From assembly GCA_003554375.1 (NCBI GenBank), contig PWGF01000156.1, positions 1 to 12,810 on the forward strand: DNA of 12,810 bases. Direction: 5' to 3'. This stretch comes from Spirochaetaceae bacterium (GTDB taxonomy: Bacteria > Spirochaetota > Spirochaetia > DSM-27196 > SKKC01). Both the position numbers and the translations under genes were made by a program. The notes under the pieces were generated by a model that saw only the letters and a program-made list of their open reading frames with translations, did no database searches and was not told the DNA's origin. Of this stretch, positions 7,366 to 12,810 are shown piece by piece. Positions within the stretch are counted from its first letter, which is position 1, and every line of letters starts with the position of its first letter.

Positions 7366-8459
7366 CCCGATTCCTCCGTTCCCGCGGATCCCGCGGCCGC
7401 CGTGTCCCGGGGTACCGCCCCTCCGGCCGGCGCGGCGCCCGCCCCGCCGCCGTCAGTGCTCCCCGTATAGGTCGCCGATCCCCCGGCCGCGGCCTCGCCG
7501 GCCGCCGCTTCCCGGCCGACCGCCTCCCCCGCCGCCGCGTCGCCGCTCGCCGCCTCCCGGGCCGCCCGCTCTGCGCGGCCCCCGGCCCCGGCCCCGGCCC
7601 CGCCCGACCGGCCGATGAAGTGGAAGTACGCTTCTTCCAGCGACGGTCGTAGCCGGTGCACCTCCAGAATGTGTTCGCCCGCGTCCATGGTACGGCGCAG
7701 CACGTCGTTTATCTCGCGGCTCCGCTCGTAGGCCACGGTCTCTTCGCCGGTTTCCGTCACCACCTTGAGAGTCGGCGTACCCTGTGCCTCATCCAGGATC
7801 TCTTCCCGGCGCCCGTAGCGCACCAACTCCCCGTCCGCCAGGAAGCCCACCGAGTCGCAGATTCGCTCCGCAAGCGAGAGGTTGTGGGTGCACATGAGGA
7901 CCGTTTCTCCCCGCTCTTCGGCCGCCTCCCGGATGAGCTCCAGAACCTCAAGCGCCGCCTCCGGGTCCAGGCCCGACGTCGGCTCGTCCAGAAAGAGCAG
8001 GGTCGGCTCGTGGAGTAGCGCTCGCGCAAGCTGCACGCGCTTCCGCATCCCCGTGGAAAACGTGCCCAGCTTCTCGTCCGCCCACTCACTCAGGCGAAAC
8101 GCGGAGAGAAGGCGCTCGATCCGCCGGTCAATCTCCGCGCCGGCCAGATCGTAGAGGAGGCCGAAGAACCTCAGGTTCTCGCGAGCGCTCATCGCTTCGT
8201 ACATGTTCGCCAGCTCCGCAACCGTCGCCGTGCGCAGGCGAAGCTCCGCGCTCCCCATCGGCAGCCCGAGCACCTCCGCCGTCCCGGTTGTAGGGCTGAG
8301 CGTCCCGTTGAGAAGCCGAACCGTCGTCGTCTTCCCCGACCCATTCGGCCCAAGCAACCCGAATACTTCGCCCCGAGCCACCGTAAGCTCGAGCGACCTC
8401 ACGCCGAACACCCCGTTGTCGTAGCGCTTGCCAAGCCCCCGCGTCTCTATCGCCGTCAT
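7362..8459 (-). CDS. ABC-2 exporter ATP-binding protein with long Gly/Ala tail
   Basis: This is a 365-residue cytoplasmic ATPase driving the adjacent permease. Walker A is GPNGSGKT (37-44), the signature is FSTGMRKR (134-141), Walker B is LLFLDEP (154-160) with catalytic Glu159, and the H-loop is His192 in CTHN. The order and the STGM variant of the signature are typical of the NatA/DrrA group. Residues about 215-282 form the usual small C-terminal domain ending EEAYFHFIG. After that come about 83 residues of Gly/Ala/Glu/Arg low complexity not expected in the family. I chose ATG 8459 because an AGAGGGG Shine-Dalgarno lies 6 bases upstream and conserved ABC sequence starts at once. The frame stays open to about 8669, but the added part is Arg/Pro/Gly-rich and unconvincing. 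Confidence 0.93.
   Translation of the reverse strand: MTAIETRGLGKRYDNGVFGVRSLELTVARGEVFGLLGPNGSGKTTTVRLLNGTLSPTTGTAEVLGLPMGSAELRLRTATVAELANMYEAMSARENLRFFGLLYDLAGAEIDRRIERLLSAFRLSEWADEKLGTFSTGMRKRVQLARALLHEPTLLFLDEPTSGLDPEAALEVLELIREAAEERGETVLMCTHNLSLAERICDSVGFLADGELVRYGRREEILDEAQGTPTLKVVTETGEETVAYERSREINDVLRRTMDAGEHILEVHRLRPSLEEAYFHFIGRSGGAGAGAGGRAERAAREAASGDAAAGEAVGREAAAGEAAAGGSATYTGSTDGGGAGAAPAGGAVPRDTAAAGSAGTEESG
7365..7613 (-). repeat. Low-complexity GC-rich tract coding the ATPase tail
   Basis: The last 83 codons of the ATPase gene are almost entirely G and C. They include a GGCCCC-type tandem run near 7580-7605 (coding GAGAGAGG) and repeated AAAGE/REAAAGE units. The tract remains in frame over its full length and ends exactly at the coupled permease start. 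It may have grown by replication slippage. Confidence 0.7.
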
Positions 8460-8643
8460 CCGTCGCCCCTCTCCCGTGCCGCCGCGCCTCTGCTTCGGCG
8501 CGGCTCGCGTGCTCTGCTCGGACCGCAGTATGCCTGAAAACCACCCTCCGCGCAAGAGCCGCTCTGCTACCTCGAGCGTTTCCGGGCGCATCCCTTCGGG
8601 ACCGGGCTCTCGCTCGTACTCCTCGGGGCGGCCCGCACCCCAC

Positions 8644-8672
8644 GCGCCGCCGCTCCCGGATCGGATCACCCT
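8644..8672. repeat. 29-base direct repeat, copy 1
   Basis: This copy matches 8758-8786 at 26 of 29 positions, including an uninterrupted CGCTCCCGGATCGGA core. The copies are 114 bases apart start to start, both upstream of the ABC-2 operon. They could be regulator sites, or remnants of a small duplication. Confidence 0.7.
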
Positions 8673-8757
8673 ACGGCGCCCGCGGCGCCGCTTCCGGAGC
8701 GACGCGCTTCACGGCCCCGTCTTCACGAGCCCGGCATTGCCATGCCCCACCGCACCT

Positions 8758-8786
8758 GCGCCGTCGCTCCCGGATCGGAATACCCT
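8758..8786. repeat. 29-base direct repeat, copy 2
   Basis: This is the second copy of the repeat at 8644-8672. It differs at only three positions (the seventh, twenty-third and twenty-fourth). Confidence 0.7.
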
Positions 8787-9090
8787 CACGTCCCGCGCTC
8801 CACCTCCCTCCCGGTCGGGCCCGGCTTTCGGGCTCCGTCCCCTCCGCCCGGCCGGGCCCGCCGCCCCTGTGGGGTATCCGCTCGATCCCTTGCGCGGGAA
8901 GGCGTCAACAGTGTGCGAGCATGAGCCCCGTCTTCGGCAAGTCGCAATGAGCCGGAAGACAAGCCTTGTCGGACGAACAAATCCCTCGTCGCTTCGTTCT
9001 CCGTGCACACAGCCGCCGGTTCCTCAAGCGGATCCCCGGCGTGCGCTCACTCGAACGGGCCGTAGAGAGGCTGAATACACGATAGTAGCG

Positions 9091-9096
9091 TATAAT
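9091..9096 (+). promoter_or_regulatory. Isolated perfect -10 hexamer in an AT-rich island
   Basis: TATAAT followed by TTAA sits in one of the few AT-rich patches of the gap. I see no good -35 at 16-18 bases, and no plus-strand gene follows. If it is active, transcription would run antisense into the coiled-coil gene at 9246-9815. Confidence 0.25.
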
Positions 9097-9245
9097 TTAA
9101 CCGATAGATGCACGATCGCATCGTATGTTGAGTGTGGCCGGATCGGGCCGGAGAGTGACACTTAACGCGGGAACGGCCCGCGTACCGGGACCGTTTCACC
9201 CCTCGATACCGGCCCACGCGTGGGGGGTATTCGCCCGTCCCGGCT

Positions 9246-9815
9246 CTATCCGAAAATGCGGAGTAGCGTCATCATCGCGGCCAGCACCACAAAGAAGGTC
9301 GTACTGGCCGCCACAAGCGTGTTGTAACCCTTGCTTGTCTCTTCAAATCGCCTGTCCACCTGCGCCTGCGTCTGTTCAAATCGCTTGTCGGCCTGCGTGT
9401 GCATCTCCTCAAAACGCTTGTCGGCCTGTGTCTGCATCTCTTCAAAGCGCTTGTCGACGTGCTCGAAACGTCGGTCCATCTGCTTGAGCGTCTCTTCGAA
9501 GCGCCTGTCCATCTGCGCCTGCGCGTTTTCGAACCGCTTGTCCATGTGGGTCCGCATATCTTCGAAGCGCTTGTCCATTGCGGCAAAGCGCTCATCCATG
9601 CGAGCAAAACCCTGTTCCATCCGTTCAGCGATGAGCTTGATGTCGCCACGCACCTCACCCAGCCGTGTCTCTGTTCCAGCCGATTGCGCCCCGGGCTCCT
9701 GCCGGCCCACAATTCGGTCTGCGAGGATCGTGACATAACGGTGTAGCGCACGCTTGTCCTTGACTTCGAAAGCGTGTTCGAGCTCAGTTTCCAGGAGTCC
9801 AATGATCTCGCGCAT
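9246..9815 (-). CDS. Tail-anchored coiled-coil protein with 7/11-residue repeats
   Basis: This is a 189-residue protein. Its N-terminal part (1-60) is a helical, charged domain (MREIIGLLETELEHAF). Residues 73-160 are a regular coiled-coil of repeats beginning xD(K/R)RFE, with unit lengths 7, 11, 11, 11, 7, 11, 11, 11, a mix of heptads and hendecads. Residues about 167-186 are one hydrophobic helix (TTFFVVLAAMM) that ends the protein at RIFG, so it is probably a C-terminal membrane anchor. Proteins of this build occur widely in bacteria near DUF1640-like families; the function is unknown and I do not assign one. I chose ATG 9815 because GGGAG lies 5 bases upstream. GTG 9845 and ATG 9827 are in frame but overlap a likely -10. 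It lies downstream of the toxin gene on the same strand. Two decayed copies of its C-terminus occur at 6457-6540 and 10936-11042. Confidence 0.85.
   Translation of the reverse strand: MREIIGLLETELEHAFEVKDKRALHRYVTILADRIVGRQEPGAQSAGTETRLGEVRGDIKLIAERMEQGFARMDERFAAMDKRFEDMRTHMDKRFENAQAQMDRRFEETLKQMDRRFEHVDKRFEEMQTQADKRFEEMHTQADKRFEQTQAQVDRRFEETSKGYNTLVAASTTFFVVLAAMMTLLRIFG
9336..9599 (-). repeat. Tandem 33/21-base coding repeats of the coiled-coil gene
   Basis: DNA units coding D(K/R)RFE plus a 2- or 6-residue spacer repeat eight times, mostly 33 bases long with two of 21. Neighbouring units share the TCTTCAAAGCGCTTGTC-like core on the plus strand. This is consistent with growth by in-frame duplication. 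Confidence 0.8.
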
Positions 9816-9836
9816 GGCGTCTCCCATAACCTGTAC

Positions 9837-9842
9837 AGTATA
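9837..9842 (-). promoter_or_regulatory. Probable -10 of the coiled-coil gene
   Basis: TATACT on the minus strand is placed so that transcription would start near 9830, about 15 bases before the chosen ATG 9815. It is flanked by the 8-base palindrome CTGTACAG (9831-9838). No good -35 is seen. Confidence 0.35.
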
Positions 9843-9921
9843 CACCGTGCGCGTACGGCGTGGCTACGGCAGCTTCGGCGGAACTGCTATTCCTCACCTG
9901 TCCCTCACGCTTCTCTGGTAA

Positions 9922-10317
9922 TCACTCGAACGGGTTGAACAGCGCGATGCCGAAGCCTTCGAAATCCTTGGTGTTCCGGGTGGCCAGAACACGCGCCTGC
10001 TCCCATGCGCAGGCGGCGATGAGGGCGTCGGCTTGCGTGGCAGCCTGTCCTCCAAGCTCCAGAAGTGCCCGTTTCTCCCCGCTCCAGTACGATGCGCGGT
10101 CCGTAACGGGGAAGACGACACCGCGGTCAGCCAGAAGACTCCGGAGCCACGCCTCTTTGCGGTAGAGCGAACGCCGGCGGAGGCCGAAAATGAGCTCCTC
10201 CAGACAGATCACCGAAGTTGCCACCGTGTCCAGAGCGCGGAACCACGCTACGACGCGAGGCTCCGGACTGCGCTTCATGATTTCGCTGATTACGTTGGTG
10301 TCTATCAGATAGTTCAC
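9922..10317 (-). CDS. vapC: VapC-type PIN-domain toxin ribonuclease
   Basis: This is a 131-residue toxin of a type II toxin-antitoxin pair, predicted to cleave RNA with metal ions held by acidic residues. The PIN features are all visible: Asp6 in YLIDTNVISE, Glu40/Glu41 in CLEELIFGL, Asp97 in QADALIAACAW, and the closing TRNTKDFEGFGI with Asn115 and Asp118, followed by LFNPFE. The length is normal for the family. It starts with GTG at 10317, overlapping the antitoxin stop as GTGA, with GGGGA 6 bases upstream, so it is translationally coupled to the antitoxin. It is the second gene of the pair, as usual, and appears intact. The nearest kin by motif are FitB/VapC proteins; the exact RNA target cannot be inferred. 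Confidence 0.92.
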   Translation of the reverse strand: MNYLIDTNVISEIMKRSPEPRVVAWFRALDTVATSVICLEELIFGLRRRSLYRKEAWLRSLLADRGVVFPVTDRASYWSGEKRALLELGGQAATQADALIAACAWEQARVLATRNTKDFEGFGIALFNPFE

Positions 10318-10583
10318 TCGGGATCCCCGACGAACTGATCGCGACGGCCGCCGCGGTCCGGCGGTGCCGGGTCTCCCTCGATCCGGTGAAGGCTGGAAAG
10401 CTCATCGAGCCAATCGTCCATGGTCCGATAACTGCCCAGTGCCCGGTTCCGGACGAACTGTTCGTAGGAAACGACGACGCTCACCGGCGTGTCGCGCACG
10501 AGCACCACCTGAGGAGCTTCTTCCGACTGGTGCAGAAGCTGTGAGAAGCGGCGTTTTGCCTCAGCGGCTTTCCAGTGCTGCAT
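10314..10583 (-). CDS. Phd/YefM-family antitoxin
   Basis: This is an 89-residue antitoxin partner of the PIN toxin. The N-terminal half, MQHWKAAEAKRRFSQLL followed by a VVLVRDTPVSVVVSYEQF hairpin, is the typical Phd/YefM DNA-binding fold. The C-terminal half is charged and Pro/Gly-rich (from about 60), as expected for the flexible part that wraps the toxin. I chose ATG 10583, which has GAG 6 bases upstream and matches the family's usual first residues; ATG 10589 adds only Met-Asn. A promoter with operator-like repeats lies immediately upstream (10592-10630), which fits autorepression by the complex. Confidence 0.9.
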   Translation of the reverse strand: MQHWKAAEAKRRFSQLLHQSEEAPQVVLVRDTPVSVVVSYEQFVRNRALGSYRTMDDWLDELSSLHRIEGDPAPPDRGGRRDQFVGDPE

Positions 10584-10591
10584 GTTCATCT

Positions 10592-10630
10592 CGTATGATC
10601 AAATATACCATACGCATGATCAACAAGCAA
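10592..10630 (-). promoter_or_regulatory. Promoter/operator of the toxin-antitoxin operon
   Basis: On the minus strand, TTGCTT (10630-10625) and TATATT (10607-10602) are separated by 17 bases. Over them lie an inverted repeat CGTATG-N11-CATACG (10592-10614) and two TGATCA palindromes inside an exact 8-base repeat, ATGATCAA (10595-10602 and 10616-10623), 21 bases or two helical turns apart. This is the expected layout for cooperative binding by the antitoxin-toxin complex. Confidence 0.6.
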
Positions 10631-10935
10631 TGCCGGTTCTTGACGCCCGGGATAGAATGCCCGGAGAGTCCGTGGATGCGAGACATGCCTAAGTCATCTC
10701 GCCCGCCGGCAGCTTGGCCACCCGGCCGGGCCTGTCGCCCCCATTTGGTATTCCGCGGCTCGCGTGGGCCGGCACGTCGTTAGAGTCCGGGCGAACCTCA
10801 TACGTACGGGAGCTTCGAGCGGGAGTGCGCTCCAGCGCGGGAGCTGCTGAGAGATGCTCTGTCTGTTGCGGGGACTCTACTCGCTTCCGAATGGCGGCGG
10901 ATCGCCACGGCCGTTATCGGCCTGTCCCGGCCAGA

Positions 10936-11042
10936 TCCGAAAAGCCGGATGACGGTAATCATCGTAGCCAGGACCAGAGAGAACGTGGTACTGAGCGGCA
11001 CGAGCGTTTTGAAGGGTCTGCCCACGTCTTCAAATCGCCTGA
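10936..11042 (-). pseudogene. Second relic of the coiled-coil protein C-terminus
   Basis: The minus strand reads FRRFEDVGRPFKTLVPLS then TTFSLVLATMITVIRLFG. This matches the last repeat start (RRFEE) plus the whole membrane anchor of the gene at 9246-9815, including a shared CTTCAAATCGCCTG stretch in the DNA. The stop after FG has become TCT, and the frame upstream loses the repeat domain, so it is a truncated copy. It is longer and differently mutated than the relic at 6457-6540, so the two decayed separately. Confidence 0.68.
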
Positions 11043-11067
11043 ATGCTGTATGCCTCACCCCAGCGGA

Positions 11068-11097
11068 TTGACGTACCCTTGGGGGGTAGGGTATAGT
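11068..11097 (+). promoter_or_regulatory. Sigma70-like promoter with metal-sensor-like operator
   Basis: TTGACG (11068-11073) and TATAGT (11092-11097) are separated by 18 bases, giving a strong promoter match. The spacer holds a perfect inverted repeat TACCC-TTGGG-GGGTA (11074-11088), followed by a further GGGTA (11089-11093). G/C-tract inverted repeats flanked by TA are typical of CsoR-type copper-sensor operators, and MerR/CueR sites also sit in this spacer. The downstream gene is a copper ATPase, which supports a copper-responsive site; the regulator itself is not in the window. Confidence 0.6.
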
Positions 11098-11371
11098 GTT
11101 CTGACAGGGTGTGCTGAAGATGAGGACCAAACACGAGGCTATGGTTTCTACGGACAACGCCCCTGAGGTGCTGGATGACCGCAGGCAGCAATTCAGGACC
11201 ACGGTAGGTTGGCGCCGAGAAGGACACGCTATACGTCTGGGCTTCCGTATGGTCGCCATAATAACGGACCTGCGTTGCGGGGTAGTGGAGCCCATCAATA
11301 CGGCGACGCCGTGGGCCTCAGCGAAGCGATCGACTCGAGCATCGGCACGCGCCTGAAAACGGAGTTTTAAG

Positions 11372-12810
11372 ATGAAAGAACACGACCATCACGACAACAG
11401 TGGCCACGCACCGCCCAGCGGCCACAGCGAATACGACAAGCGCACCGAACACGACCAGCACGCGGGCCACGGCGGCCATGCGGGCCACGCCGATGAGGAG
11501 AAACACGAGGGCCACGCCGGTGACGGCGGCCACGGCGGCCACGACAAGCACGCCGGCCACAGCCCGGCTATGTTCCGGAGCAAGTTCTATCTCTCGCTGA
11601 TTTTGACACTGCCGGTTGTCTACTGGTCCGGGCATATTCAGGAGCTTCTCGGTTACAGCGCGCCGGTATTCCCTGGGTCGGGTTGGATTCCCGCTGTCCT
11701 CGGCACCCTGGTCTTCCTCTATGGCGGGCTGGTGTTCCTGAAGGGCGCGTGGCACGAGTTGGTGGCGCGCCTGCCGGGGATGATGACCCTCATCTCGCTT
11801 GCCATCAGCGTCGCCTTCGTCTTTTCGTGGGTCGTCGATGTCGGCCTGATCGAGGCGCAGGCGCTGTGGTGGGAGCTTGCCCCCCTGGTGACGATCATGT
11901 TGCTTGGCCATTGGATCGAGATGCGTTCGATCTCGCAGGCCGAAGGAGCCCTGAATGAGCTTGCAAAGCTGCTTCCCGACACCGCAACTCGCATCACCGA
12001 CAGCGGTGAGGAGCAAGTCTCGGTGGGCGAGCTCATCGACGGCGACATCGTGCTCGTGCGTCCCGGCGAGAGTCTCCCCGCCGACGGCGTAGTCCGGAAG
12101 GGCGAGAGCAGTATAAACGAGTCGATGATCACCGGCGAATCCCGCCCGGTGAAGCGGGGTGCCGGCGATGAGGTTATCGCCGGCACGATCAACGGTTCCG
12201 GCTCGCTCCGCGTGGAGGTCACGGGGACCGGAGAACAGACCAAGCTCTCCGGCATCATGCGGCTGGTCGCCGAGGCGCAGGAGTCCAAGTCGCGCGCACA
12301 ACACCTCGCCGACCGCGCGGCACAGCTTCTGACAGCTGTGGCGCTTGCCGCGGGGGTGGTGACCCTGATCGTCTGGCAGTTCGTCGGAGCGCCGATCGAC
12401 TTCGCCATCATCCGGGTGGTCACCGTGCTCGTAATCGCCTGCCCTCACGCCCTTGGCCTTGCGGTGCCCCTGGTCGTGGCAATCTCGACGACACTCGGTG
12501 CGCGCAGCGGCCTGCTCGTGCGCGATCGCCGCGGCCTCGAGGAAGCACGCAACCTCCACACCGTTGTCTTCGACAAAACCGGGACGCTGACCCTGGGTGA
12601 GTTCAGGGTGGTCGATCTTGTGACCGCCGCCGGAACCTCCGACGACGAAGCTCTGCGCGTGGCCGCGGCGGTGGAGGCCGAGTCGGAGCACCCGATCGCG
12701 CAGGGCATCGTGAAGAGCGCCCGGGAGCGGGGCCTGGCGCCGCCCTCGGCGCTGTCTTCGCCGACGGCTTCGCCGCCGGCTCAACCGGCGGGCGGAGACC
12801 AGCCGGCCTC
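11372..12810 (+). CDS. copB: CopB-type (CPH) copper-transporting P-type ATPase, 3' end cut by window
   Basis: The first 479 residues of a P1B-type ATPase that exports copper or silver across the inner membrane. The N-terminus (1-64) carries 16 histidines in GH/HAGH repeats, a metal-binding tail typical of the CopB group. Hydrophobic helices follow from about residue 70. The actuator-domain motif MITGES has its TGES at 254-257. The metal-binding membrane motif is CPH (357-359, in ACPHALGLAVP), which marks CopB rather than CPC-type CopA. The phosphorylated Asp401 lies in FDKTGTLT and the nucleotide-domain HP at 440-441 (SEHPIAQGI). ATG 11372 has GGAG 7 bases upstream. After about residue 455 the sequence becomes Ala/Pro/Ser-rich where the family normally continues with its conserved nucleotide-domain core. 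This may be an insertion or a frame break, and the window ends before it can be judged. It lies about 275 bases downstream of a copper-sensor-like promoter. Confidence 0.92.
   Translation, partial: MKEHDHHDNSGHAPPSGHSEYDKRTEHDQHAGHGGHAGHADEEKHEGHAGDGGHGGHDKHAGHSPAMFRSKFYLSLILTLPVVYWSGHIQELLGYSAPVFPGSGWIPAVLGTLVFLYGGLVFLKGAWHELVARLPGMMTLISLAISVAFVFSWVVDVGLIEAQALWWELAPLVTIMLLGHWIEMRSISQAEGALNELAKLLPDTATRITDSGEEQVSVGELIDGDIVLVRPGESLPADGVVRKGESSINESMITGESRPVKRGAGDEVIAGTINGSGSLRVEVTGTGEQTKLSGIMRLVAEAQESKSRAQHLADRAAQLLTAVALAAGVVTLIVWQFVGAPIDFAIIRVVTVLVIACPHALGLAVPLVVAISTTLGARSGLLVRDRRGLEEARNLHTVVFDKTGTLTLGEFRVVDLVTAAGTSDDEALRVAAAVEAESEHPIAQGIVKSARERGLAPPSALSSPTASPPAQPAGGDQPA

Larger units (their letters stand above)
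8460..9245. other. 786-base gap without a convincing gene
   Basis: Frames on both strands here are Arg/Pro/Ser-rich and show no domain I recognise, so I call no gene. The region should contain the promoter of the ABC-2 operon (minus strand). It holds a 29-base imperfect direct repeat (8644-8672 and 8758-8786), and an AT-rich island around 9071-9130 that stands out from the GC-rich surroundings. That island contains TATAAT (9091-9096, plus strand) and an inverted repeat GATGC-N6-GCATC (9107-9122). Confidence 0.6.
10590..11371. other. 782-base gap between divergent antitoxin and copper ATPase genes
   Basis: It contains the toxin-antitoxin promoter (10592-10630), a coiled-coil anchor relic (10936-11042) and the promoter of the copper ATPase (11068-11097). 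I see nothing recognisable in 10631-10935. In 11098-11371 short frames exist on both strands, but none shows a family I know. Confidence 0.6.

Noticed and set aside
6652..7470. 272-codon plus-strand frame opposite the ABC-2 permease
   Set aside because: It is highly charged, rich in His, Arg and Gln, the usual antisense image of a membrane protein gene.
8460..8669. N-terminal extension of the ABC-2 ATPase by 70 residues
   Set aside because: The frame is open, but conserved ABC sequence and a good Shine-Dalgarno both fit ATG 8459. The extension is Arg/Gly/Pro-rich with no known counterpart.
8428..9165. 245-codon plus-strand frame across the ABC-2 upstream gap
   Set aside because: The product is Pro/Arg/Ser-rich without hydrophobic core or motif, overlaps the start of the ATPase gene, and has the composition expected of GC-rich non-coding DNA.
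9336..9599. CRISPR-like array
   Set aside because: The regular repeats are coding units of a coiled-coil protein with 21- and 33-base periods; there are no unique spacers.
11318..12784. 488-codon open frame on the minus strand opposite copB
   Set aside because: It mirrors the codon pattern of the copper ATPase, whose TGES, CPH and DKTGT motifs are intact. Its His/Arg/Asp-rich product has no domain.

Overview
This 12.8 kb window is high-GC DNA (about 60% by eye) from a diderm (Gram-negative type) bacterium. The evidence for two membranes is a TolC-like outer-membrane protein, an HlyD-type periplasmic adaptor and a lipoprotein. No gene here fixes the phylum. A free-living spirochaete or a proteobacterium would both fit, and I do not commit to either.

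Layout. (1) Bases 124-6392, plus strand: an export cluster. It holds a lipoprotein built as a roughly eight-bladed PQQ-type beta-propeller, then a peptidase-C39 ABC exporter, an HlyD-type adaptor and a TolC-like outer-membrane factor. The last three overlap at their ends. Together they make a complete type I (PCAT-like) route that cleaves a leader peptide and exports the cargo across both membranes, but no double-glycine cargo gene is visible. (2) Bases 6553-8459, minus strand: a two-gene ABC-2 exporter (ATPase then permease, 4-base overlap). The ATPase carries an unusual Gly/Ala-rich tail of about 83 residues. (3) Bases 8460-9245: no convincing gene, but a 29-base direct repeat and an AT-rich island. 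(4) Bases 9246-10583, minus strand: a membrane-anchored coiled-coil protein made of 7/11-residue repeats, and upstream of it a VapC-type PIN toxin with a Phd/YefM-type antitoxin and a recognisable operator/promoter. (5) Bases 10590-11371: mostly non-coding, with a strong sigma70-like promoter whose spacer carries an inverted repeat resembling copper-sensor operators. (6) From 11372 to the right edge, plus strand: a CopB-type (CPH) copper-transporting P-type ATPase with a His-rich N-terminus, cut by the window edge.

A theme not explained by the genes is a dispersed family. The C-terminal membrane anchor of the coiled-coil protein recurs as two stop-less fragments, at 6457-6540 and 10936-11042, so the window has one intact member and two relics on the same strand. 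Toxin-antitoxin genes, relics, a metal-efflux pump and a secretion cluster together look like an accessory region. The best candidate for an under-described system is the export cluster with its associated propeller lipoprotein and missing cargo.
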